Below, in pieces: positions 56,969 through 64,000 of a stretch of 64,000 nucleotides of DNA. The DNA lies in the NCBI GenBank assembly GCA_963765785.1, contig CAVXXW010000019.1, forward strand, positions 124,001 to 188,000. Direction: 5' to 3'. Origin of the DNA: AC-32 sp963765785. Lineage in GTDB: Bacteria > Actinomycetota > Thermoleophilia > Gaiellales > Gaiellaceae. The notes under the pieces are model-generated. The model did no database searches. It was not told where the DNA came from and saw only the letters and a list, made by a program, of their open reading frames with translations. The translations under genes and the position numbers were made by a program. Position 1 is the first letter of the stretch, and each line of letters opens with the position of its first letter.

Positions 56969-58047
56969 ACATCCGCATCCCCGGCTCGCTCTGGCTGCGC
57001 GCGGTCGTCGTGATCGCTGCGGCGGCGGGCGTCGGCGCGCTCGTCTGGTGGCGGGGCCCCGACTGGGGCGTCGTCTGGCACGCCTTCGACGCGGTCAAGT
57101 GGTACTGGGTCGTCGCCGCGATCGGGCTCAACCTGCTGTCCGTGATTCTCCGCGCGCTCGCCTGGCGCACGGTGATCAACCAGGCGATGCCTCCGCCGCA
57201 CCCGCGCTTCGGGCTCGTCTTCTCGGCGTTCTCGGTCGGCCTGTTCGCGAACGCGGTGCTGCCCGGGCGGATCGGCGAGCTCGCACGGGTTGCCGTGCTG
57301 ACGCGCAAGATGCGGCTGCAGGGGCACGGCAACGGCACGTGGGCGGCCCTCGTCGGCACGGTTTTTGCGCACCGGCTGTTCGACCTCGTCCCGACGACGT
57401 TCTTGATCCTGTACGTCCTCGCGACCGCGAAGATCCCGCACTGGGCGATCGCGAGCCTCGTGATCGTCGGCTGCGTCGGCTTCGGTCTGTTCGCCTTCGC
57501 ATTCGCGAGCGCGCGCCGTCACCACCAGTCCGTGCTCGACAGCGCCGGCCCGGTTCGGCGGCTGGTGGAGATGGGCCGCCACGGGCTCGGCGTGCTGCAC
57601 GCGCCCGGGCCGGCGGCGCTCGCGGCCTTCTGCCAGTGCTGCGGCTGGGTCTGCCAGCTGTTCGCCGTGTACGTCGCGATGCGGGCGTTCGACATCCACG
57701 CGCCGCTGCCGGCCGCGGCGCTCGTGCTGCTGCTGATGAACGTTGCGACGCTCTTCCCCCTCTGGCCCGGCAACATCGGATTGCTGCAGGCGGCGATCGC
57801 GCTGCCGCTGCGCTCCTACGGCGTGCCCACTGCGCAGGGGGTCGCGTTCGGCTTCGGCCTGCAGGCGATCGAGGCCTCGGTCGGCGTCGGCGTCGGCCTG
57901 ATGTTCCTCGCGCGCGAGGGCCTTTCGTTCGCGATGCTGCGGCGGATGCCGGGCGCCTCGCAGGCCGAGGTGCCACTCGAGGAGGAAGAGGCGGCCGCGC
58001 TCGAGGCGCTCGACGACTCGCGTGAACGCGCTCGCGTCGCCGGCTAG
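56965..58047 (+). CDS. Flippase-like (lysylphosphatidylglycerol synthase TM region) protein
   Basis: A 360-residue integral membrane protein from the GTG overlapping the previous stop (GTGA). Hydrophobic segments include LWLRAVVVIAAAAGVGALVW, YWVVAAIGLNLLSVILRALA, and ALVLLLMNVATLFPLWPGNI. The GLFANAVLPGRIGELARVAV and LFPLWPGNIGLLQAAIALPL motifs are those of the UPF0104/AglD family. Often linked to glycolipid or lipid-sugar transport. With the GT4 enzyme it suggests a lipid glycan pathway. A broken relative is at 8406. Confidence 0.9.
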   Translation: MNIRIPGSLWLRAVVVIAAAAGVGALVWWRGPDWGVVWHAFDAVKWYWVVAAIGLNLLSVILRALAWRTVINQAMPPPHPRFGLVFSAFSVGLFANAVLPGRIGELARVAVLTRKMRLQGHGNGTWAALVGTVFAHRLFDLVPTTFLILYVLATAKIPHWAIASLVIVGCVGFGLFAFAFASARRHHQSVLDSAGPVRRLVEMGRHGLGVLHAPGPAALAAFCQCCGWVCQLFAVYVAMRAFDIHAPLPAAALVLLLMNVATLFPLWPGNIGLLQAAIALPLRSYGVPTAQGVAFGFGLQAIEASVGVGVGLMFLAREGLSFAMLRRMPGASQAEVPLEEEEAAALEALDDSRERARVAG

Positions 58048-58927
58048 CCTCAAGAACGTCCTCTCGGCGCGCGAGGCGGCCGCGGCGCTGGCCCGCGGGC
58101 TCCGTCGCGACGGCGCCGCCGCCGAGGAGCTGCCGCTCGCCGACGGCGGCGAGGGAACGGCGGAGGTGCTCGGCGCCGAGGTCGTTCGAGTCGAGCGCGT
58201 GCACGACGCCTTCGGCCGGGTACGCGAGGCGCCGGTGTGCGCGCTGCCCGACGGAACGGTCGTCGTCGAGAGCGCGGACGCGATTCCACTCGACCCGGAC
58301 CGGCTCGACGCGGGCGCCGCCTCGAGCCGCGGCCTCGGCGAGCTGATCGCGAGCGTCGGAGACTGCCCGCAGCTGCTCGTCTGCCTAGGCGGCACCGCGA
58401 CGATGGACGCCGGCGACGGCCTGCTCGAGGTGCTCGACTCGCTGCCAGCGCCGACGACCGTCCTCTACGACACGCGCGCGACGCTCGCCGAGGCCCCGCG
58501 GCTCTTCGGCCCGCAGAAGGGCGCGCTCCCGGACGACGTCGCCGAGCTCGAGGCGCGGTTCGCCGACCACCACCAGTCGTTCGCGAAGCTTCCCGGGTCC
58601 GGCGCGGCCGGCGGCCTCGGCGCGGCGCTCGCGGCGCTCGGGGCCGAGCTCGTTCCCGGCGCGGCCTACGTGCTGGAGGCGATCGGCTTCCGGGAGCGGG
58701 CCGCAGGCGCCGATCTCGTCGTCACCGGCGAGGGGACCGTCGACCTCACGACCTTCCAGGGCAAGGCGCCCGGCGAGGCGGTCGCGATCTGCGCGGAAGT
58801 GGGCGTCCGCTGCGTCCTCTTCGGCGGGCGCGTCGAGGAGGGCGTCGAGGCGCTGGCGCTCAGCGGCGACCCGTCGCGCGCCGAGGCAGACCTGGAGGAG
58901 CTAGCCCTCGGCCTCGGCCGCGCGTAG
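58022..58927 (+). CDS. Glycerate kinase family protein
   Basis: A 301-residue protein overlapping the flippase gene by 26 bases, GTG start at 58022. It shows the type I glycerate kinase pattern: ASPASLKNVLSAREAAAALA, ELPLADGGEGTAEVL, LVCLGGTATMDAGDGLLEVL, PGSGAAGGLGAALAALGAEL and DLVVTGEGTVDLTTFQGKAP. The first motif is normally APDSFKGTLSA; the Asp is changed to Pro-Ala here. The expected reaction is glycerate phosphorylation with ATP. It is shorter than the usual 370-380 residues. Confidence 0.85.
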   Translation: MNALASPASLKNVLSAREAAAALARGLRRDGAAAEELPLADGGEGTAEVLGAEVVRVERVHDAFGRVREAPVCALPDGTVVVESADAIPLDPDRLDAGAASSRGLGELIASVGDCPQLLVCLGGTATMDAGDGLLEVLDSLPAPTTVLYDTRATLAEAPRLFGPQKGALPDDVAELEARFADHHQSFAKLPGSGAAGGLGAALAALGAELVPGAAYVLEAIGFRERAAGADLVVTGEGTVDLTTFQGKAPGEAVAICAEVGVRCVLFGGRVEEGVEALALSGDPSRAEADLEELALGLGRA

Positions 58928-59320
58928 CCGCTTCGCCATCGTCTGCAGGAGCGGCCACGCTATGCGCGGGTCGGTCTCGACGAGCGGGCGGAAGTCCCAG
59001 AACGTGAGGCTGTAGCACCTGAGCTCGGAGACGGCGTGAATCGTGGCCGTGCGCTCGCCCCGGTCGATCATCGCGACGTCGCCGAAGTAGTCGCCCGCGC
59101 CGAGCCGACCGTGCTCCTGGCCGTGGACCGTTACGACCGCCTCGCCGCTCTCGATCACGAAGAACCGGCCGCCGCCGCCGGTCTCGCCCTCGACGGCCAC
59201 GTCCTCGCCTTCCGCGAACACTCGCTCCTTGAAGGAGCCGCTGAGCTTCTGCAGCTCCTTCGGGTCCAGCTCGGCGAAGAGCGGGACGCGCTGGAGCAGT
59301 TCGACGGAAGGCCCGGCCAC
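58901..59320 (-). CDS. Cyclic-nucleotide-binding domain protein
   Basis: A 139-residue single CNB domain: LLQRVPLFAELDPKELQKLS, FAEGEDVAVEGETGGGGRFF, the phosphate-binding cassette GAGDYFGDVAMIDRGERTAT with its Arg, and a final helix LLQTMAKRLRAAE. It has no DNA-binding or catalytic domain, so it probably acts by contact with a partner. Closely related to the partial gene at the right edge of the window. It overlaps the convergent glycerate kinase gene by 27 bases and follows the MFS-CNB gene. Confidence 0.9.
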   Translation of the reverse strand: MAGPSVELLQRVPLFAELDPKELQKLSGSFKERVFAEGEDVAVEGETGGGGRFFVIESGEAVVTVHGQEHGRLGAGDYFGDVAMIDRGERTATIHAVSELRCYSLTFWDFRPLVETDPRIAWPLLQTMAKRLRAAEAEG

Positions 59321-59330
59321 GGGTCAATTC

Positions 59331-60977
59331 TTACACGGTCGAGACGCCGAGCCGCGAGCCGATGACGGCTTCGGCCGCCTGCGCGCTCCCGGCGTGACCC
59401 GTGACCGCCGGCAGGAAGTCGTCGCGATCGAGCGCGAACAGGCGCACGTCGCTGGCGGCCCGGACGGTCGCCGTTCGCGGCACGTCCCGCAGCAAGGCGA
59501 TCTCGCCGAAGTACGACTCCGGCCCCTCGCGGCGCGGCGGCTGCCCGTCGAGCACGACGTCGACCTCGCCGCTGTCAACGACGTAGAAGCGGTCGCCGTG
59601 GTCGCCGGCGCGGATGATCTCGTCGCCCGCGCGCGCGTGCACCGGCGTCAGGCGTGCAGCGAGCTGCTCGAGCACCGGTGGCGAGAGCGGCGAGAAGATC
59701 GGGATGCCGCGCAACAGCTCCAGGCGGCGTGGATCGTGCGGAACGACGTCGATCCGCGTCAGGCTCGCATGTGAGAGAACCGCGAGCACCGGCAGCACCG
59801 ATCCGACGAGCACTAGCGTCCAGCGCGCGCCGACGGCGTTGATCAGAGGTGGTGCAAGCAGCGCCCCGGCCGCTGAAGTCGCATAGAAGAGGCTGTGGAG
59901 AACGCCGAAGACACGGGCCAGCACTTCAGGCGGCGTCTCGCGCTGCAGGATCGTGAAGCCGGAGACGTCGCAGATGATGTTCGCGAATCCGATCAGCCCA
60001 AAGGCGAGCAGGGCTGCTCCAGTCCGTGGAAAGCCGCCCACGAGCAGGAGCGGCCCGCCCGTGCCGGCGACCGCGATGCCGAACGTCGTCGCCAGCCGGC
60101 GGTGGCCGACCAGGGCCACCGACGCCGCTCCGCCGATGAGTCCGCCGAAACCGAACGCGGCGTTCAAGAAGCCGACGCCGCCGGACCCGAGATGAAGCAG
60201 CTGGAAGGCCGAGACGGTCACGAGCACCACGAACGCGCCGTTCACGAGCGTCTGTGCTCCGAAGAGGCTGACCACGAGGCGCAGGCGCGCGTCATCGGCG
60301 ATGGCACGGAAACCGGCGGTCGTCTCGTCCACGAGGTGAGGCCGCTCGTGGGTCAGCGGGGGCTCGGATTCGCGTAGCAGCGGGAAGAGCATGAGCGTCG
60401 ACCAGACGAATGTTGCGGCCGTAATTGCGAAGACGACCCAAACGTCGGTCACCGCCAGAAGGACGCCGCCGAGCGCGGGCCCGACACAGATGCCGAGGCT
60501 CTCGATCGTGCTCGAGCTGACATTGGCGGCGGTCAGTTCTTCGGGTGTTCGCGCGAGCGAGGGGAGGAGTGCCGATTGCGCAGGCTGAAATGCGGTCGCT
60601 ATCACCGCGACGAAGGACGCGAGCGCATAGATGGCAGTTGCCGGCGCGTTCTCGAATACGAGCATCGCCATCGCGGCGAGCGCGAGCGCCCGCAAGAGGT
60701 CGGTCGCAAGCATCACGCGAACGCGCGGGTAGCGATCGCCGAGCACGGCCGCGATGGGCGACGCGACGGCTGCAGGTACCCACCGGATAAGCAGCACGAG
60801 GGCAACCGCGGAGGCGCCGCCCTGGTGGTACGCGTACACGGCGAGCGCGACGCCGTATGCCCAGCTGCCGATGATCGAGCCTGCCCAGGCGAGCTGCAGC
60901 TGCCTCAGTGCTCGGTTGCGGAAGACCTCCCGCATCGCGCGAAAGGACTCGCGGAGATGCTCCCGCAGCCGCTTCAC
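59331..60977 (-). CDS. MFS transporter fused to a cyclic-nucleotide-binding domain
   Basis: In this 548-residue protein, residues about 15-405 form a 12-helix MFS carrier (SIIGSWAYGVALAVYAYHQG; GDRYPRVRVMLATDLLRALA, the MFS loop motif; and others). Residues about 420-540 are a CNB domain with PIFSPLSPPVLEQLAARLTP, ESYFGEIALLRDVPRTATVR (intact phosphate-binding cassette) and VRLFALDRDDFLPAVTGHAG. The fusion suggests export or import gated by cAMP or cGMP. It lies 10 bases upstream of the single-domain CNB gene on the same strand, and the cyclase at 27826 could supply the signal. Confidence 0.92.
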   Translation of the reverse strand: MKRLREHLRESFRAMREVFRNRALRQLQLAWAGSIIGSWAYGVALAVYAYHQGGASAVALVLLIRWVPAAVASPIAAVLGDRYPRVRVMLATDLLRALALAAMAMLVFENAPATAIYALASFVAVIATAFQPAQSALLPSLARTPEELTAANVSSSTIESLGICVGPALGGVLLAVTDVWVVFAITAATFVWSTLMLFPLLRESEPPLTHERPHLVDETTAGFRAIADDARLRLVVSLFGAQTLVNGAFVVLVTVSAFQLLHLGSGGVGFLNAAFGFGGLIGGAASVALVGHRRLATTFGIAVAGTGGPLLLVGGFPRTGAALLAFGLIGFANIICDVSGFTILQRETPPEVLARVFGVLHSLFYATSAAGALLAPPLINAVGARWTLVLVGSVLPVLAVLSHASLTRIDVVPHDPRRLELLRGIPIFSPLSPPVLEQLAARLTPVHARAGDEIIRAGDHGDRFYVVDSGEVDVVLDGQPPRREGPESYFGEIALLRDVPRTATVRAASDVRLFALDRDDFLPAVTGHAGSAQAAEAVIGSRLGVSTV

Positions 60978-61087
60978 CTGCGGAGAATCGCACCGCGTAT
61001 TGCGTTTTGGAAGCTTCCGTGGAAGATTTTGGTATCGAACTCCGTCAGGTGGTCAGGTTCCGGAAGTTCCAAAAGGAGGAAGGTTCC

Positions 61088-61312
61088 ATGGAGGAGGATC
61101 GCGAGACTCGGATCGACGAGGACGTCGAGGCTCATCACGTCAAGAACTCGACGAAGAACGCGACGAAGGCCCGCAACGACGAGGGCGACGACGTCGAGGC
61201 TCACCAGACGCTCAACCATACGAAGAATCAGACGAAGGCCCGTAACGACGAGGGCGACGACGTCGAGGCTCACATGCTGCTCAACCACACGAAGAACCAG
61301 ACCAAGAACTAG
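61088..61312 (+). CDS. DVEAH-repeat small peptide
   Basis: A 74-residue acidic peptide, ATG at 61088 with AAAAGGAGG 8 bases upstream. It is three near-copies of a 23-residue unit: DVEAH at residues 12-16, 35-39 and 58-62, each followed by KN/HTKNxTK and, between units, ARNDEGD. The repeats are also conserved in DNA. There is no signal peptide, hydrophobic segment or Cys. Tandem-core peptides of this kind can be precursors for modification or cleavage, or metal/nucleic-acid binders; neither is shown. It converges on the GAF-subtilase operon and is followed by a terminator. Confidence 0.78.
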   Translation: MEEDRETRIDEDVEAHHVKNSTKNATKARNDEGDDVEAHQTLNHTKNQTKARNDEGDDVEAHMLLNHTKNQTKN

Positions 61313-61340
61313 CACCTCGGGCTTCGAGCTCAGCCCAACT

Positions 61341-61368
61341 GAAGAGGGAGCCGAGAGGCTCCCTCTTC
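61341..61368 (+). terminator. Terminator between the repeat-peptide gene and the GAF gene
   Basis: GAAGAGGGAGCC and GGCTCCCTCTTC form a perfect 12-bp stem around GAGA. It separates the convergent genes and could act for both. Confidence 0.85.
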
Positions 61369-61375
61369 GCGTTCT

Positions 61376-62005
61376 CTAGAAGAGCTTCTCGAGCGCCGAC
61401 AGCAGCTGCAGCGCGGCCTCCCGCTGCTCGGGCTCGGCGTCGTCGAGCTTCGCGGCGAAGCGGGCAAGCGCGTCGGCCTCGCCGCCCTCGCCTTCGAGCA
61501 CACCGCGGGCGGCGCGCGCCTTCAGCAGCAGGTCGAGCGCGATCGCGGCCTCGTTTGCGAACAGGCCGAGCAGCTCCATCTCGGCAAGCGAGAACGCCGC
61601 CTTCTGCGGCCGGTCGAGCACCTCGAGCACGCCGAGCGTATTGTCCTCGTGGAGAAGCGGCACCGCCATCAGGCCCTTCGGCACGAAGCCCGTGGACTCG
61701 GCGGCCTCACGCGCGAAGCGCGGGTCTTTGCCGAGCTCCTCGACGACGAGCGGCTGGCGCGTGACGAGCACCCAGCCTGCGATGCCGGTGCTCGACGGGA
61801 AGCGCTGGCCGACCAGGTCGCCGGCGCCCTCGCCGGAAACGGCCTCAAAGACCAGCTCGTCGGACTCCTCGTCGAAGAGGAACACGGACGATGCCCGCGC
61901 GCCGAAGATCGCGCGCGCCACCTCGACGATCGACTGCAGCAGCTCGCGGTACGCCTCCTCCGAGCCGAGGGCGCCGGCCGCAACGGCCGCGCGTAGGTCG
62001 CTCAT
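61376..62005 (-). CDS. GAF domain protein
   Basis: A 209-residue protein from the ATG at 62005, overlapping the subtilase stop (ATGA). It has a helical head (ALGSEEAYRELLQSIVEVAR), a GAF core (FGARASSVFLFDEESDELVF; VSGEGAGDLVGQRFPSSTGI; GLMAVPLLHEDNTLGVLEVL) and a helical tail with acidic and Leu-rich stretch (EPEQREAALQLLSALEKLF). GAF domains bind small molecules such as cyclic nucleotides or sense redox. It has no output domain, so a regulatory partner in the operon is likely. Confidence 0.88.
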   Translation of the reverse strand: MSDLRAAVAAGALGSEEAYRELLQSIVEVARAIFGARASSVFLFDEESDELVFEAVSGEGAGDLVGQRFPSSTGIAGWVLVTRQPLVVEELGKDPRFAREAAESTGFVPKGLMAVPLLHEDNTLGVLEVLDRPQKAAFSLAEMELLGLFANEAAIALDLLLKARAARGVLEGEGGEADALARFAAKLDDAEPEQREAALQLLSALEKLF

Positions 62006-62829
62006 GTGCCTCCTCCCACGTTGTTGGCGGTCAAATAGAGCACGTTCTTGAGCTGGAACGGCGTCAGCTCGGGGTGCTTCGAGAGCACCAGCGCGCAGAT
62101 GCCGCTCATGTGCGGCGTCGCGAAGCTGTTCCCCGTCGACAGGATCGTTCCGCCGCCGAGCCACGCGATCTCGACGCCGACGCCGCGGGCAAAGAACTCG
62201 ACCGGCGGCGACGGGTTGTAGAAGAACGTCATCGGGTCGGGCTCCTCGTGGCTGCCGACCGAGATGACCGACGAGAAGCGCCAGGGGTAGCTTTCGACGG
62301 GCATGTTGTGCGCCGACGCCACGAGCACCGTGTTCTTGAAGTACGCGCGGTCGGCGAGCTCGTGAAGCAGTTCCGCGAACTGCCGCTTCGTGGTCGAGAG
62401 GCTCATGTTGATCACGTCGAAGCCCTGCTCGACCGCCCAGCGCAGGCCGGCGAGCAGGACCTGGCCGCTGCCCTTGAAGCCGGCGCCGAGCACGCGCGCG
62501 CTGAAGAGGCTGCACTCCGGGGCGAGCTGCCGGACGATCCCCGCGCAGGCGGTGCCGTGGCCGCAGAGGTCGCCCTCGGCGTCCTCCTCGACCTCGACCT
62601 CGCCGTCCTCGAGACGGTGGAACGCGACCGAGCCGTCCACCTCGCCGACGCGCGGATGTCCCGACTCGATGCCGCTGTCGAGGATGCAGACGCTGACGCC
62701 CTTACCGGTCGAGCCGCCGAACGCCCAGTCGCGCGTGACCTGCTCCGGCCAGTCGACCCCGATCGAGATGCGCTCGCCCGCCCCGGCGGGCAGGCTCCAG
62801 GCAGGGAGGTCCGCGGGCTCCTGGCTCAC
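62002..62829 (-). CDS. Subtilisin-like (S8) serine protease, cytoplasmic
   Basis: A 275-residue protein with the full catalytic set: Asp51 in VSVCILDSGIESGHPR, His91 in LCGHGTACAGI, oxyanion Asn175 in VLVASAHNMPVES, and Ser235 in TGNSFATPHMSGI. There is no signal peptide or propeptide, so it is probably intracellular and active on made proteins or peptides. A VINMSLSTTKRQF segment shapes the substrate cleft. It overlaps the GAF gene and follows the small protein gene by 22 bases. An unusual partner for an ECF sigma factor. Confidence 0.92.
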   Translation of the reverse strand: MSQEPADLPAWSLPAGAGERISIGVDWPEQVTRDWAFGGSTGKGVSVCILDSGIESGHPRVGEVDGSVAFHRLEDGEVEVEEDAEGDLCGHGTACAGIVRQLAPECSLFSARVLGAGFKGSGQVLLAGLRWAVEQGFDVINMSLSTTKRQFAELLHELADRAYFKNTVLVASAHNMPVESYPWRFSSVISVGSHEEPDPMTFFYNPSPPVEFFARGVGVEIAWLGGGTILSTGNSFATPHMSGICALVLSKHPELTPFQLKNVLYLTANNVGGGT

Positions 62830-62851
62830 GCGCGGATCGTAGGCGCCCGGG

Positions 62852-63106
62852 CTACTGGTCCGCCAAGAGGCGACGGAGCTGGTCGACCACGCGCGGCTGC
62901 GGCTCGACGCCCTCCGCCTCGAGCGCCCGCTCGAGGTCGGCGAGCACCTCGGCGCGGAATGCGGCGTCGGCCTCGGCGCGAGCGACCAGCTGGTCGAGCC
63001 CGCGGCGCGCCGACGGCAGCTCCTGCGCGGCGCGAACCCAGGCCTCCGGAGCCGGCGGGAGCATCCCGATCAGCTGCGCAAGTAGCTCGTGGTCGTATGC
63101 GCTCAT
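62852..63106 (-). CDS. Small helical protein after the sigma factor gene
   Basis: An 84-residue protein whose ATG overlaps the sigma factor stop (ATGA). It is predicted all-helical: DHELLAQLIGMLPPAPEAWV, RAAQELPSARRGLDQLVARA, FRAEVLADLERALEAEGVEP. It has no membrane segment and no zinc motif HxxxCxxC of ZAS anti-sigma factors, though the position and coupling would suit a cytoplasmic anti-sigma or sigma-binding partner. I do not recognise the family. Confidence 0.7.
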   Translation of the reverse strand: MSAYDHELLAQLIGMLPPAPEAWVRAAQELPSARRGLDQLVARAEADAAFRAEVLADLERALEAEGVEPQPRVVDQLRRLLADQ

Positions 63107-63684
63107 CACGTCACCTGTCCACCTGACGGGGCAGGCGGCAGGTTTCTTCCCTCGCCCTCGAAGGCGTCGCGGAGCTTGTCCAGGCAGCGCGAGATCCGGC
63201 TCGCGATCGTGCCGGCCGGCAGGCCGAGCTGGTCGCCGATCGTGCGGTAGCTCTCGTCCCGCGCGAAGAAGCGGTCGAGGATCTGCCGGCAGTTCTCGGG
63301 CAGGTCGGTCATCGCCTCGTGCACGTCGAACGCCTGCTCGAGCGCCTCGAGCACGTCCTCGGCCGGGACCTCGGGGAGCTCGTCGAGGTCGGCGTCGGAC
63401 TCCCGTGCGCCGGCGCGCAGGCGGTCGATGCACAGCCGTCGCGTCAACTGCGCGATCCACGGGCGCACCGCCTCGTCGTCGCGTAGCGAGCCGAGCCGTT
63501 CGTAGACGCGCGTGAACACCTCCTGGAAGACGTCCTCGGCGTCCTGCTGCGGCAGGCGGAAGCCCTGGACGGCGATCGCGTAGACGTAGCGGGAGAAGCG
63601 GTCGACGAGCTCGCGCCAGGCGTCGTCGTCGCCCGCGCGGCAGCGTTGGACGAGCGCCGCGTCGGTAGCCGCCTGCTCGGTCAG
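63106..63684 (-). CDS. ECF-type sigma factor
   Basis: About 192 residues. Sigma region 2 is DAWRELVDRFSRYVYAIAVQ with LPQQDAEDVFQEVFTRVYER and VRPWIAQLTRRLCIDRLRAG. Region 4 is LPENCRQILDRFFARDESYR with TIGDQLGLPAGTIASRISRC. No normal start codon lies near the conserved N-terminus: CTG at 63684 overlaps the preceding TGA, and the next in-frame start is a TTG at 63792 inside the upstream gene. Either reading implies tight coupling to the CNB gene. It directs RNA polymerase to a specific set of promoters. Confidence 0.9.
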   Translation of the reverse strand: MTEQAATDAALVQRCRAGDDDAWRELVDRFSRYVYAIAVQGFRLPQQDAEDVFQEVFTRVYERLGSLRDDEAVRPWIAQLTRRLCIDRLRAGARESDADLDELPEVPAEDVLEALEQAFDVHEAMTDLPENCRQILDRFFARDESYRTIGDQLGLPAGTIASRISRCLDKLRDAFEGEGRNLPPAPSGGQVT

Positions 63685-64000
63685 CTCTGCGCGGCCCGAA
63701 GCCGCTGCGCCATCGTCTCCAGGAGTTTCCAGGCGATCGAGGCGTTGCCCTCGACCAGTGGCCGGAACTCCCAGGAGGTGAGGCCGTAGCAACGGAGCTC
63801 GCTGTCGGCCGTGACGGTCGCGCTCCTGGCGCCCTCGTCGATGAGGGCGATCTCGCCGAAGTAGTCCCCGGGGCCGAGCTTGCCGCGCTCGGAGCCGCGC
63901 ACCGAGACGGAGGCCTCGCCGCTCTCGATCACGAAGAAGCCCGCGCCGGCGCGGCCCTCGTCCGCGACCGTGCTGCCGGCGTCGAAGGTGCGCTCCTTGA
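63681..64000 (-). CDS. Cyclic-nucleotide-binding domain protein, partial at the window edge
   Basis: The frame runs off the right edge; about 106 codons of a CNB domain are visible, with GAGFFVIESGEASVSVRGSE, GPGDYFGEIALIDEGARSAT (phosphate-binding cassette) and a last helix LLETMAQRLRAAQS. It closely resembles the protein at 58901. It leads into the sigma factor gene with overlapping ends, so a cNMP signal may feed into sigma activity. Confidence 0.88.
   Translation of the reverse strand, partial: KERTFDAGSTVADEGRAGAGFFVIESGEASVSVRGSERGKLGPGDYFGEIALIDEGARSATVTADSELRCYGLTSWEFRPLVEGNASIAWKLLETMAQRLRAAQS

Noticed and set aside
61088..61312. CRISPR-like direct repeats
   Set aside because: The repeats are in-frame codons of a peptide, 69 bases apart without unique spacers of CRISPR type.

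Overview
The window looks like a chromosomal piece of a high-GC, Gram-positive actinobacterium. The gene content (type IV pilus cluster in a monoderm setting, DUF2252, DUF6325 and SHOCT proteins, many cyclic-nucleotide-binding proteins, DVEAH-repeat peptide) points to the Thermoleophilia (Gaiella/Solirubrobacter type). That taxon is an inference from gene families, not a measured placement.

Layout. 1-8.1 kb: small envelope, stress and hypothetical genes, mostly on the minus strand, with a SulP transporter and a decayed inverted SulP copy tail-to-tail beside it, and a PqqD-like/PRMT-like fusion methyltransferase. 8.4-13.3 kb: a broken flippase-like gene, two tandem YihY/BrkB proteins, a CMD-like protein, a small membrane protein and a ClC-type channel. 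13.4-20.5 kb: an accessory block with a DUF1269-sulfatase fusion, an internally duplicated protein, a DyP-type peroxidase, a K+ channel and the formylglycine-generating enzyme expected to activate the sulfatase. 20.8-32.8 kb: a 5'-truncated flavoprotein next to tRNA-Thr, then mostly housekeeping or metabolic genes (ogt, phosphoribosyltransferase, proline-racemase-family enzyme, tRNA-Tyr, permease plus acetamidase/formamidase, cyclase-ATPase, oxidoreductases).

32.8-52.1 kb: a type IV pilus region with two pilT-like ATPases, pilB, pilD, pilM-N-O, a fourth inner-membrane protein in the pilP position, minor pilin-like proteins and three major pilins. It is interrupted at 35.4-38.6 kb by a decayed island (integrase tail, four broken small genes, an orphan Flp pilin, a lipoprotein) bounded by matching att-like 30-bp sequences. 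No pilC is present. Several of the pilus genes start immediately downstream of a shared promoter-like element, TCAAG/TAAG-N11-12-GCCGATA/C, which resembles the FliA/WhiG (sigma-28) class; in at least two cases it would give leaderless mRNAs. This candidate pilus regulon is the strongest undescribed signal I see.

52.1-64 kb: adenosine deaminase family protein, patatin-like phospholipase, a divergent PAS-LuxR regulator with a 14-bp palindrome between them, a mannosyltransferase/flippase/glycerate-kinase operon, two cyclic-nucleotide-binding proteins (one fused to an MFS transporter), a DVEAH-repeat peptide, and an overlapping minus-strand operon running cNMP-binding protein, ECF sigma factor, small protein, cytoplasmic subtilase and GAF protein. 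The subtilase operon and the repeat peptide beside it form a second candidate system.
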